From Cornus controversa (lineage: Eukaryota; Streptophyta; Magnoliopsida; Cornales; Cornaceae), in the NCBI GenBank assembly GCA_026545225.1, contig CM048845.1:106653033-106717032 (forward strand): DNA of 64,000 nt. Direction: 5' to 3'. How positions within the stretch are numbered: the stretch's first letter is position 1; each line of letters opens with the position of its first letter. Below the pieces are notes generated by a model. That model did not search any database, had not been told where the DNA came from, and worked only from the letters and a program-made list of their open reading frames with translations. The translations under genes were made by a program, and so were the position numbers. This document shows, in pieces, positions 26,006 through 37,241 of this stretch.

Positions 26006-29000
26006 ATGGACCTTGATGTTCGGACTCCTGTCTCCCAACTTTTTTCTCAATCTCAATGCAAAAAAAGAAAAATTTGTCTGAATACCACAGATTCTTCATC
26101 ATCATGTCAGGTTTTGTCTGAGATTAAAGCTTCCTTACCTACTTTGCGATCTTCTGATTATTTTACGGAACCTTGTTTGAGTGAGTTGGCCACTCGGGAA
26201 CTCAGGGACCCTGGATATTGCAGCCGAGTTAAAGATTTTACAGTTGGTAGGTTTGGTTATGGAAGTGTCAAATTTATTGGGGACACTGATGTCAGATGGT
26301 TGGATTTAGATCAGATTATCAAGTTCAGTAGGCATGAAGTAGTAGTATATGAAGATGAAAGTGCCAAGCCTGTGGTTGGTCAGGGCCTTAACAAGGCAGC
26401 TGAAGTAACTTTGATGCTGCAAATACGATTCTCTACAGATTATAAAGAGGAGCAACTAAGAGAAGTTGTCAAAAAATTGAGGTTCAGCACAGAGATACAG
26501 GGAGCATGCTTTATTTCATTTAACCCATCAAATGGTGAATGGAAATTTTTAGTTAATCATTTTAGCAGATTTGGATTGAGTGAAGATGATGAAGGCGATA
26601 TTGTAATGGATGATGAGGCTGAAGAAGTTCAAGATCCTGTGGAGATGGATGATGATAGGGTTTCTGATGTTGATGAAGAAACTGTAGTAATAGATCCAAT
26701 TCTGCTTTCACATTCTCTTCCTGCTCATCTTGGACTTGATCCTGTCAGGATGAAAGAAATGCGAATGTTGATGTTTCCTGCTGAGGAAGAGGAGATTGAG
26801 GATTTCAATGGGATAGTGTTACATCAGAAACTACCCTCCAGTAAAGAATATACAAGGTCTCCCTTACAGCATTCTACTGGGAGGACAATATGCAGATCAA
26901 GTCCTCCCGTAGGGCGGAAAGCCCCATTAGGTTTGCTCGAGTACAACCTTGGTAGTTTTGGTTCTAGCTCTCCTGGAAACATTTTGATGGCCCAAAAAAA
27001 TAAGAGCCTACCTCTGAAGACAACAAAAGTTGAAGGTTTTAAGCTGGACCTCAAGCATGAAACACCAGTAACTGGAAGGTATTCTCGCAACGTAGTTGAT
27101 GCAGCATTGTTTATGGGTAGGTCATTTCGTGTGGGATGGGGTCCTAATGGTGTCCTTGTTCACACCGGTGCACCTGTTGGGAGTGATGATCGTCAGAGGG
27201 TGTTATCTTCTGTAATCAATTTAGAAAAGGTTGCAATTGATAAGGTGGCTAGAGATGAAAATAACAAAATCAGAGAGGAACTTGTTGATTTTTGTTTTGA
27301 ATCTCCACTAAATCTTCACAAGGCAATAAATCATGAAACAAAAGAAGTTGAAGTTGGCTCCTTCAAACTAAAGCTTCAAAAACTTGTTTGTGATCCATTG
27401 ATGCTTTCAGAGATTTGTCGGAGCTATATAGGAATTGTTGAGAAGCAGCTGGAGGTTCCTGGATTACCTTCTTCTGCTCGTCTGGTTTTGATGCACCAAG
27501 TAATGATCTGGGAATTAATAAAGGTTCTTTTCTCTGCAAGGGAAATGAGTGGACAATCAAAGTCTGTGGGAGCTGACATTGAGGAAGATATGATGCATGA
27601 TAGGAAGGAAGCTTTTCCAGAAGTTGACCAGGAAGCACTTCCTTTAATTCGGAGGGCGGAGTTCAGTTATTGGTTGCAAGAGAGTGTTTGCCACCGAGTG
27701 CAAGACAAAGTAAGTTCCTTGAATGAGTCAAGTGATTTAGAACACATATTCTTACTCCTAACAGGGCGACAGCTGGATGCGGCTGTAGAATTGGCTGCTT
27801 CTAGAGGAGATGTGAGACTGGCTTGTTTGTTGAGCCAGGCTGGTGGGTCCACTGTCAATCGATCTGATATTGCTGGGCAGCTCCATCTTTGGAGAATTAA
27901 TGGTCTGGACTTCAATTTTATTGAAAAGGACAGGATCAGGCTCTATGAATTGCTTGCGGGAAACATTCACGGTGCTTTACTTGACATTAGAGTTGACTGG
28001 AAAAGGTTTCTTGGGTTGTTGATGTGGTATCAGCTTCCACCTCACACTTCGTTGCCCAATATTTTTCACGCTTATCAGCAGCTTCTTGATGATGGAAGAG
28101 CTCCATACCCAGTTCCAGTTTACATTGATGAAGGACCAGTAGAAGAGGCTATGAATTGGAGTCCAGAGGAACGTCTGGACCTCGCGTATTATCTTATGCT
28201 TCTTCATGCCAGTGAAGGGTGCGAATTTGGTGCCCTGAAGACCATGTTCAGTGCATTTGCCTCAACAAATGATCCACTTGACTACCATATGATTTGGCAT
28301 CAGCGTGCATTATTGGAAGCAGTTGGCACTTTTAGTTCTAATGATCTTCATGTTCTTGACGTGGGACTTGTTTCCCAGCTGCTGTGTCTAGGGCAATGTC
28401 ATTGGGCCATCTATGTGGTACTTCACATGTCCCATCGTGATGATTTTCCATATCTCCACACTACTCTTATTAGGGAAATTCTGTTCCAGTACTGCGAAGC
28501 TTGGAGTACACAAGAAGAACAGCGCCAATTTATTGAGGACTTGGGCATTCCTTCGGCATGGTTGCACGAGGCTATGGTATGTTACTATTTCTTCATTTCT
28601 TGCGTCCATCATGGTGTTACAGAAATTAATCCTTTCATTAGCCCTTTGTTTTAGCATGGCTTGTTCAATGTTCATGGTCTGGGATACTGTGAAATTGGTA
28701 GCGGCTATCAATGTTGGCTGCTGTTGGTTAGTTCTTATCTAGGGTCCCTTTTGGACTGTATCTGGGTGAATGGGACTGCTGTTACATCTGAACTTGCTGC
28801 AAATTTTATTTTCTGGGAAACAGAATCTGTACTTTTGAAGAGATCACTTGTGGTTGACTTCCACTCATGAATGTCATTGATAGTGAAATAGAGCTGTGAC
28901 TCTTTTCTTGAGGATCTCTTGCTGGCTGAATTACTTTGTTATTTGTAAATGCAGGCGGTATATTTCAATTACTATGGCAATCTTCCAGAGGCCCTCAAAC

Positions 29001-32000
29001 ACTTTCTTCAATGTGCAAGTTGGCAAAAAGCACATTCAATTTTTGTAAATTCAGTTGCTCACTCTTTGTTCTTGTCAGGTTAAAATCTAATCTTTACTTG
29101 TGTGCGGCATATTACTTTCTGTTCCTCCATAATTATACCAGTTGTTTGGACAACTCTGATGCAGATTATTTTGTGGATTTGCGGTATCGAGATGTTTGAA
29201 CTCTCATAATCGGAAGACAAATGAGACTTAGATCTATGATAGAGCATTATATGAACATATATTTGGTTAAATTACCCAAACTTCCATGGAAGTATTATCA
29301 AATTACTCACACTTCCCCTCTAGAAACTGCACTGCTTTTATTTCCTTGTAGGAATAAATACTGAATTGCTAGTGAGTGCAGAAAATTTAAAGTTCCTATA
29401 TATTTGATACTAATTTGTGAAGGTTTTGATTATTTAGCCACAAAGCCTAGATATCCTGAGAAGTAGGTTTAATGGGGTTCCTATGCCTACCATTAGACTG
29501 CGGATTAATTTATTTATTTTTATCAAGTTTTAAATAAAATAATGATAGACTGTGATCTGTTTTTGCTGTGGGCTTTATATCATTTATTAAAATAATTCCA
29601 CAATTCTTAAAGGTTGATACTCTTAATTTTTGTAAATTTATGGAGGATTCTTAATTTCCTTGTATATGCTATACCATGTAATTGTGTATCCCGCTGTCTC
29701 TATACATTTGATTAATGCTCCTGGTTTAGCAGCTTAAGCTTTTCTTTTAAATCATACATTCATACTTCACCATTTTAAGCAGACATGGTATGACGCATTA
29801 TTACACTACAATATTAAATGAGAGACTAATGGATTTCCTACTGAAGGAAAGCATCTTTTTAGTGTTTAAAAAATATTGTTCTTTTTGTGTTGATGATACT
29901 ATACCATTTATTTGGGGAAAAAAAAAATCCTTTTTGTTGTATTGGATTCTTCTAGACTTGGTCTTCAGAAAGTGTATTACTGCTCTGGTTGTTGATGCTT
30001 TAACTTCTTGTTACGCTTGGCAAGATTAGTGGAAGAAAATTTCATACCTGGATTACAGTTTGCTTTAATTATTTGACTGTCAAAAAGTTGTTAAGGTAGT
30101 GTTGATCATGATTATGCAGCCAAGCACTCAGAGATATGGAGGCTTGCAACTTCCATGGAAGGCCACAAGTCAGAGATTGAAGATTGGGACTTGGGAGCTG
30201 GAATTTATATATCATTTTATCAATTAAGAAGTTCCTTACAGGAAGATAATAATACTCTGACTGAACTGGTATGGAAAATTTTGTGCATATATTGCTGTTG
30301 GTCCTTATATATAAGGTTTATCTTGCTCTCTGATATCTTGCATTTAGTAGTAGCGGCACAATGAAATTGGTTTCAGATATTCAGGCTTAGCTGCTTCAAT
30401 TATGAATTTCTTCTTTTTGTAGTCCTCTCCTTATTGAACTAGTATTATAAAAATCTTCCTGGAAGGTGCAAGACGGATTTGATCAGTCAAAGCCAGAAAA
30501 AGAAAGAAAAAAGAAAAGTAAAATGAGAGAATAAAGGATAAAGAGCAAGTTTGTCTCCAGATTGATACTGCTAGACACTATACAGTGATCAGGGCTCTGA
30601 GTTGTCAATGGGAAGATCATTAATACAAAGGAGCAATTTTGACTCAAATTTTGTGGATTACAATGTGTGTAGTTGGATTCAAACATTTGTGATAGGCTTG
30701 AACAACGATGATTATAATTTTCTGGCATTGGAGATTGAGTGTTTTTGAAAATCAAAGGGAAGTGGAAGCTCAGACTGAAGACTTCCTTAAAAATTTATTG
30801 TGATAATTACTAATCATTCCTATTCTGCTTCCCAGTTAGTGCTGATGAACATGTATTATCGCTTGCAGGATACTCTTGAGAACAAGACTGATGCTTGTAG
30901 AGACTTCTTTGGTTGCGTAAATGAGTCTTTGGCAGTTTTGGGTAGCCGATTACCGGTGGATGCAAGGTATCAGTATTAATATTTTTTGCTCATATTTTGA
31001 ATAAACACAAATATGCTTGTTCTCAACTTAATAATACATCTTCAGCATTGTCTATATGACTTGTTTGTTTTTATATAATCTTATTGTAACTTGCACCAAG
31101 CTTCAGTTAGACCAGCCATATTTTAGTGGACAGAATGTTGAGTGGCTAAAAAACAACATACTCATAAAATGTGCGTGGCAAAAATGCAAATGTTGAGATG
31201 GGTGTGGCAATACAAGAAAAGATAAAAGTAGAAATGAACATATCCATGAGATGTTTGAAGTAGCACCAATTGGAGATAAAATGAGAAAGAACCGATTAAG
31301 TTGGTTTGGCATGTGCAGTGATGGTCAATTGCTGCACCAATTAAGAAAAGTGACGAGGTACTTATCGAGGGAAATGCTAGGGAAGGGAAAGACCAAAACT
31401 ACATTGGTTGAGGTAGTTAAGAAAGATATGATGGCATTTGGTTTAACCAAGACCCTGACCTTAGATAGGGCGAAGTGGCAAAGAAGAATTTGCATAGCCG
31501 ACCCCAAATAATTGGGAATAAAGCTTTGTTGAGTTGAGTATTGTGGGTTTGTGTGGATGAAACGAACCCTAGGTAGAGCCGGGGGTGCTTGTTCAGGGGT
31601 GGGGAGTGTGGAAACATCCTTGCTTCCTCAATTCATTCCGTGGTGCGAAATCTATCATTGGCTAAATCATTAAGTTCCATTTTAAGCTTTGCTCTAATTG
31701 AGAAGGGAGAAAACCTTGGGAAATGAATTGTAACTCTTCCATTACATTACATTATGGAGAAGCCCATGTTCATCATGATCCATGCACGTCCTACTGTAGT
31801 GCTAAGACAACCAGTCTTGCTTAGCTTAGAAAGCTCTTGATCTTTGAAGGCTCTATACTGTTCTGATGGACAACTAATCCAAAAAGGTACCACCCTTTGA
31901 GCAAAATGCGGCAAAAGGAGTGAAATCTGGATGACTGATGTTGCAAGGAACACAAGTTTGTTGTAGCTGTTTATTTCTTTAAGTGCTTTACTGGAGAACA

Positions 32001-34674
32001 TGTTTTGCACCTAGGAAGCACAGACACACCTAAAAGGTCGAAGAATCCGTGTTGGACACGTATTGGCCACCGACACGCGTCGGACACGCCAAAATACGTG
32101 TCCTAATTTTTTTATTCTTGGACACACCACGGACACGACGTAGACACGCCATGGACACGTGTCCGACACACGTGTCATATCATTAGGGAGTTTTCAGAAA
32201 GTTTTAAAAAGAAAGAAAGTTTAAAATGTAAATATGATGACTTCTTTGAATTTTTTTAATAAAATATGGCAGTCATAATATATAATATTTCATTTATTTT
32301 TTTTAGAAACAACCATTATCATTATTGTGTAGTTCTTTAAACGATAAACTAATTGTTTTTATATCTCATTTAATTATTATGATTTGTGAATTTTTCATTG
32401 TTAGGTTGATCTCATATATATAAAAAGATATATTTATTAGTCGCGTGTCTCCGCCGTGTCCGTATCCTAATTTTTTAGGATCTGCCTTGTCGCTGTGTTT
32501 GTGTCGTGTCGTGTCGTGTCGTATCCGTATCTGTGCTTCTTAGTTTTGCACAATTAGCAAAGGAAAACAATTGCTTTTGTAGCCATTCCATTCCCTGTGA
32601 AAGCGTTACAGCTGGATGCACTTTAAGTTCTTAGCTCTTATAGTGGACTCTGCATAATTGCATTTACTTAATTTTTGTGCTGAAACTTGTGACATCTTTC
32701 TTTTCATTTAGGGCTTGTTTGGTAATAGTGTATGTTTAGTGTTTATTGTTTATAAAAACAAATTTTTAGGATAAACATGATTGATAATTTTTGTTTTGTT
32801 TATAAATTGTCAAAACACTTTTAAAACAATACTGTAGCTAAGCCTTCAAATCCTAAATATCAAAATAATGTTTTAGTGTTTATGTTTATTAAAAAAAACT
32901 TTTTTTTTCTTTTTTATATAAAATGGTGATTATATTATTTTAATTAAAAATTGAAACAAAAAGTGAGAAAATGAAAAGAAAAAAAATTATAAAAGGCTAT
33001 TGCTTGATACAATGATAAAAATATTAGAATTAAAGAGCATCGATTGTCTTGACAAAAAAAATTTGGGTAGAATATGAATAATTACTAATATACTTGATAA
33101 TAAGAAATAGTTACTTAGGGTACTCGTGTTAAAAAAAAAAAACCTTATTTGAGGAAAAAAAACAAAGAAGTCTCAACCATCTCCTTGTTAAAGAAACAAG
33201 AATGATATTTTATACTTATATCATTCATTCATTTTCAGTGTTGGAAGGAAAATAGAAATAAAAAAAATACACATATATACTCAGAAATTAGTTAATTTGG
33301 TGATACATTATTTAATTACTCACAATGCACACACAAATACATATATGTATACACACACACGTATCTACTCACATAATAATCTTTCAGTTCTTTTAAAAAA
33401 AGAAAGATAATAAAGGTCATGGATGCATTAAAAAAACGTGTGAAAAGCAAATTTAGAATTTATTAGTAGGAAAATGTTAAACTTTTTCATTAATTAGTTT
33501 CAAATTTAGGGATGCACAAAAAATCGGAACTTGATCTGTAAAGAACCGGAACTGTAAAAAACCGAACCGAATTCAATGGTTTTGGTTTCGGTTCATCCAA
33601 TAACCGTAAGGAACTGTACTGTGTGTACTCCTACTTGTTGGGGCCTTCTGGGTTGTGGGTCATTGTAATTTGACAGTATAATTTGCAGTGTGTAGATATA
33701 TATGTAACCCAATATTATTGGTGGGTCATTGTAATTTTACAATATAATTTGCAGTGTGTAGATATATATGTAACCCAATATTATTGATTTCTTTTTTTAT
33801 GTATATTTCTTGTTCTATTATTGTTGAATAGATTTGTCGTAGCATGAACTTGACTTTTTATGCAGTTTATTGGGTTGATTATTAGTATTTTTTAAAAATA
33901 GTTTAAGGTTAACAAATATGTTTTTCTGTTTATGATTTTTAAAATAAGCGAAACGTTTTTTCGTTATCAAACAATACTCATGTTTATGGACAAACAAAAT
34001 CGTAACATAAACATTGTTTATATAAACACTTAAAGAATAAACACTAAACATAAACGGTTACCAACGGGCCTTAGTTATTCTTATTTATTTTAAGCATAAG
34101 AAGAGGATGCAGATGGCATCTTTAAATTTCTCACAGTTGACAATCTCTCATATGATCCTTAAAAGTTTCAGTATCTAGGTTTAGCTTCAAGCACTTGGTT
34201 CCACTTACTAGCTGGATGCTGATGGCATCTTTAAATTTCTCACAGTTGACAATCTCTCTCATACGATCCTTAAAAAGTTTCAGTATCTAGGTCTGCTTCA
34301 AGCACTTGGTTCCACTTACTAGCTGCTGTGCTGTTAAATCAGCCTTATAGAAACAATGCGGGCAACACAATCTTTCATAGTGTTCAGTGATGCTGAGCTC
34401 TCCATTTTATTTGGGTTTTGCAATTGGTTCTCTACTTATTTAACATTCTAATTAACCCACACTAATATTCTGATTCAGAGTGGCATATTCAAAGATGGCA
34501 GAGGAGATCTGCAATTTGCTTCTATCTGATATTGGTGCTGGTTCCACACGTGAGTTTCAGTTGAGCTGCTTTGACACTATGTTCAGCGCACCCATCCCTG
34601 AAGACATCCGATCATGTCATTTGCAGGATGCTGTATCACTGTTTACGTCTTATCTTTCTGAGGCACCCTCATAG
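26006..34674 (+). CDS. NUP96: Nucleoporin NUP96 (SAR3/MOS3 type), 5 coding exons, 1045 aa
   Basis: This is a scaffold nucleoporin of the Nup107-160 complex at the nuclear envelope; in Arabidopsis it is needed for mRNA export, auxin signalling and immunity. Exons: 26006-28576, 28955-29078, 30120-30268, 30869-30966, 34479-34674, all GT-AG with matching phases. Residues about 47-190 form a nucleoporin autopeptidase-like domain (GYGSVKFIGDTDVRWLDL, VVGQGLNK) ending in an HFS motif (185-187). An acidic linker follows (191-230). From about 480 onward lies the helical NUP96 domain (LPSSARLVLMHQVMIWEL, GRQLDAAVELAASRGD, WRINGLDFNFIEKDRIRLYE). The C-terminus is SLFTSYLSEAPS. The length is close to that of Arabidopsis NUP96. 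The last intron (30967-34478) is 3.5 kb and full of transposon remnants. Confidence 0.96.
31081..31520 (+). pseudogene. LINE ORF2 3'-end fragment in NUP96 intron 4
   Basis: The frame around 31251-31511 gives KMRKNRLSWFGMC, then TLVEVVKKDMMAFGL and LDRAKWQRRICIADPK. This is typical of the very C-terminal end of plant non-LTR retrotransposon ORF2. The region upstream (about 31106-31250) is the same family with stops. It lies in the same orientation as NUP96, and a 5'-truncated insertion is likely. Confidence 0.75.
32013..32550. mobile_element. TIR repeat rich in GTGTCC/GGACAC words
   Basis: The left end GGAAGCACAGACACACC is the inverse of the right end GTATCTGTGCTTCTT, giving terminal repeats of about 13 bp. 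The inner arms carry many GGACACG and CGTGTCC words and a GTGTC pentamer array (about 32502-32521). There is no coding frame. A related start (AAGAAGCATGGACAC) occurs at 23588. The superfamily is not determined and no clear target duplication was found. Confidence 0.6.
33509..33650. mobile_element. Fragment of a GGGATGCACA MITE family
   Basis: AGGGATGCACAAAAAATCGG, then AACCGGAACTG and AACCGAACCG, then GGTTTCGGTTC and GGAACTGTACTGTGTGTACTCC. This is the same wording as the repeats at 43.9 kb and 47.3 kb, which are built from GGTTCC/GGAACC words with GGGATGCACA ends. Confidence 0.6.
33655..33786. repeat. 66-bp tandem duplication
   Basis: Copies 33655-33720 and 33721-33786 both begin GTGGGTCATTGTAATTT and end AACCCAATATTATTG. 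They differ at only two or three sites, so the duplication is young. It lies inside the Harbinger-like element. Confidence 0.9.
34106..34325. repeat. 109-bp tandem duplication in NUP96 intron 4
   Basis: Copies 34106-34214 and 34215-34325 share GATGGCATCTTTAAATTTCT, CAGTTGACAATCTCTC, TTTCAGTATCTAGGT and CACTTGGTTCCACTTACTAG. Differences are a few substitutions and 2-base indels. The sequence appears to be original intron DNA, not a transposon. Confidence 0.9.
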
Positions 34675-35254
34675 TGTATTTTTTTCCCCTTTTATTTTAA
34701 GACTACTTTTATAATATATGTTTTTGTTGGCCAAAAAATGGGTGTCTTGGTTGTTGACACTAACAGCTTCGTCTCTTGTATTATAATCCTATTATTTTAA
34801 GATAAAATTTTGTAGCTTATATTTGTGATTATGTGGGATTGGTTCTTATCAGTCTTACTAAGTGAGAAAATGAAAAGAAATTTTTTTTATATAAGGCTAT
34901 TGTTTGACACACCGATAAAAATGTTAGAATTATCAAGTGTAGACAGAATTAAAGAGCATCAATTACTTGAGAAAAAAATATTGAGTATAATATGAATAAT
35001 TACTAATACACTTAATAATTAGAAATAGTTATTCAAGGGTAAAAAAAATTAATAATAAAAAAAAAACCTTATCTTTGGAAAAAAAAAGAGAGTAAAAAGT
35101 CTCAATCATTTCTTTTTAAGCATGAACTTGACTTTTTATGCACTTTATCGTGATCATAAACTAATTCTTTTTTTTTTTTGTTATCAATCAATAATCATGC
35201 TTATGAATAAACAAAATCCTAATATAAATACAGTTTATAGCAAAGAAATTTTAG
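34675..35254. mobile_element. NUP96 3' flank with a partial second copy of the Harbinger-like element
   Basis: The first 180 bp or so is probably 3' UTR. From about 34860 to 35110 the sequence matches 32955-33190 (GTGAGAAAATGAAAAGAAA, GATAAAAATNTTAGAATT, ATTAAAGAGCATCNATT). From 35119 to 35240 it matches 33842-34020 (AGCATGAACTTGACTTTTTA). Both termini are missing, so it is a truncated copy. Confidence 0.6.
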
Positions 35255-37154
35255 AAACTTTTATTATACTAATCATTTTCCATTATATATCAATGCACAA
35301 ATGTTTAATTAATTTGTTTGTAGATTTATGCTTATATATGTATATTTTTATGTGTATAAATATGTGTATTTGTAGACAAGTTTTGAGTCAAGAGTTTTTG
35401 ATGAACGTTTTCAAGCCGAGTTTGAATATTGCGGTGAGAGTTCGAGTCAACCTGCTTCACAGCTGAGTGGAGCTCAAAGCCTCAAACAGATCACTATTCG
35501 GCTCAACTTCAACCTGCTTCACAGCCGAGTGGAGCTCAAAGCCTCAAACAGATCACTACTCGGCTCAACTTGATGAAGCCATTGTGTAATAAGGAAATTG
35601 TCAATCTCTTCGAAAGGTGACGCCATTGTGTAATAAGGAAATTGTCAATCTCTTCGAAAGGTGACAAACAATCTCCAAGTGGATTCGATAAAGAGCTATG
35701 TTCGGGGAAAGGAGAAAGGAGAAAGTATCACAACTCATTAATGAATATACTTAAAGAAAGAAAAAAAGAGGTATATTAATTCTAGTGTCGTGTTTACGTC
35801 TGATGCATCACAATTCTAGAAACAATTTTATCAACATATATCAAATGTTAAATCTACATAACATATTCTTTTTAGTATTTGAAGAGAGTCATCTTTTAAA
35901 TTACGTAACTTTAGTATAAAATTTAGAGTGAGTCGTTTCCATATCCATTTTCTTATACAGTAATTTTGTAGGTATTGTTCATATTCGTGCATTAGTAGTA
36001 TATTTTAAGAAAAATGTTTATAGTATCTGATAACTAAAAAATTAGGGGTCAAAGTACAGTTTAGCTTAAAAATGATTTTTATCATGTCAAAAACAATACC
36101 AGTGATTTTCTTGTCTCGAGAGAGAATCAAAATCGAAGTGCGCATAAATCCGTTGATTAGTATTTTTGTTTTTCGTTTGTGATGGCAGCTCTTATCATTC
36201 TTGTACATTATCATATAATATATTCGAATAATCAGCGTAAATATACTTTGAATAACTAGGGTTTTTAATTTGTGTCCGCTCAGCTTATAAGTTTGATTCA
36301 TATTTTCAAATATGTTTCAGAACAGTTCTTATCCTTAGCCTTCAATTGTATTGGGTAGGTCTCTTTCAACAATGTTTTAAACGAATCAGCTTTAATAAAT
36401 ACGGAGACAAACACCCATATGAACTTAAAATATGGAGTTCAATTATCTCCCAACTATTGGGAAGCCTGAATGAGGTAACTCCTAATTTTTACTTGTCATG
36501 TGTACAAGTGTCACAAATCTAACTGTTGGGACTATTCTTGAACCAAATATCTACAAACGTCTATGTCCTTCCCCAAAAGTGTAGAGAACTCGTGAAGTTT
36601 CAGGAATATGGCCCCTTGGATCTGGGCCATTGGGCCTTTGTCTTGGGTCTTAGAGAGAGTCTGGCCCGAAAAGAGCATCCTTCTAGCAATTGAACCTCCC
36701 CTTCTTGGGTGCAGAAAGTGAGTCGTGGCATTCTCCCCCCACCTAGGGCAGACGATTTCAATTCAATCCGCAGAGGTCCTCGGCCTTCTCCTTTAGATAG
36801 TCTTGAACGATTATATGGAACTGCCACAACGTGTCGCTCCGCTCCCAACTTGCTTCATGGTTGGGTTGGCCCATCCATTTCACTAGTACTCAGTGTACGG
36901 CGGAGGCACGCGATGACTGCTAGGATGCATTCTGCTTCTTTGTCAAAGGATGTCATCATAGTCGATGGTGGCCGATTGCAGGAGAAACTACAACTTACAA
37001 GCTAGAACTATGGTGTGCTCCATTTTTGCCAGGTAGTAGAGGTTTTTTCTCCCTGTAAGTATTCCTCAAAACAGAACCCTTGTTTCTGCAATAATTTCTC
37101 TATAGTCTTGAAAGATTTGGCAGTGTGAGTTGTTAATGTACTGGGACAAATTTA
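35255..37154 (-). mobile_element. Truncated gypsy chromovirus fragment, copy B
   Basis: This matches copy A (23165-25194) from the left edge to the same right-hand break at CTGGGACAAATTTA. The polypurine tract and LTR start (TGCCACGACTC; copy A TGTCACGACCC) fall at about 36730, minus strand. The pol end is broken by the same kinds of lesions as in copy A. Copy B lacks the 210-bp insert of copy A and has two private tandem duplications (35450-35573 and 35578-35665). Confidence 0.75.
35450..35665. repeat. Two adjacent short tandem duplications inside copy B
   Basis: A 62-bp unit (ACCTGCTTCACAGC, GAGTGGAGCTCAAAGCC) is present at 35450-35511 and again at 35512-35573. A 44-bp unit (GCCATTGTGTAATAAGG, CTTCGAAAGGTGAC) is present at 35578-35621 and 35622-35665. 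Copy A has each unit once. Confidence 0.9.
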
Positions 37155-37241
37155 GCAACTCACAAGAACCGTTTTGCTAACTTCGTATGGTGACTCCAAA
37201 CTGACTGTATACTCTCTCTCTCTCATGTTGAGACAGATAAT

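Larger units (their letters stand above)
32711..34070. mobile_element. PIF/Harbinger (Tourist)-like element in NUP96 intron 4
   Basis: The left terminus GGGCTTGTTTGGTAA (32711) and the inverse of the right terminus TTACCAACGGGCC (ends 34070) form the tip of inverted repeats that extend about 40 bp inward (TATGTTTAGTGTTTATT). The element is flanked by TTA on both sides (32708-32710 and 34071-34073), as expected for PIF/Harbinger. It is 1360 bp long with no transposase frame, so it is non-autonomous. It contains another MITE-like piece (33509-33650) and a 66-bp tandem duplication. Confidence 0.75.

Noticed and set aside
26824-28711. Minus-strand open frames of 70-107 codons inside NUP96 exon 1
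   Set aside because: These are shadows of the 2571-bp coding exon; no domain or start context supports them.
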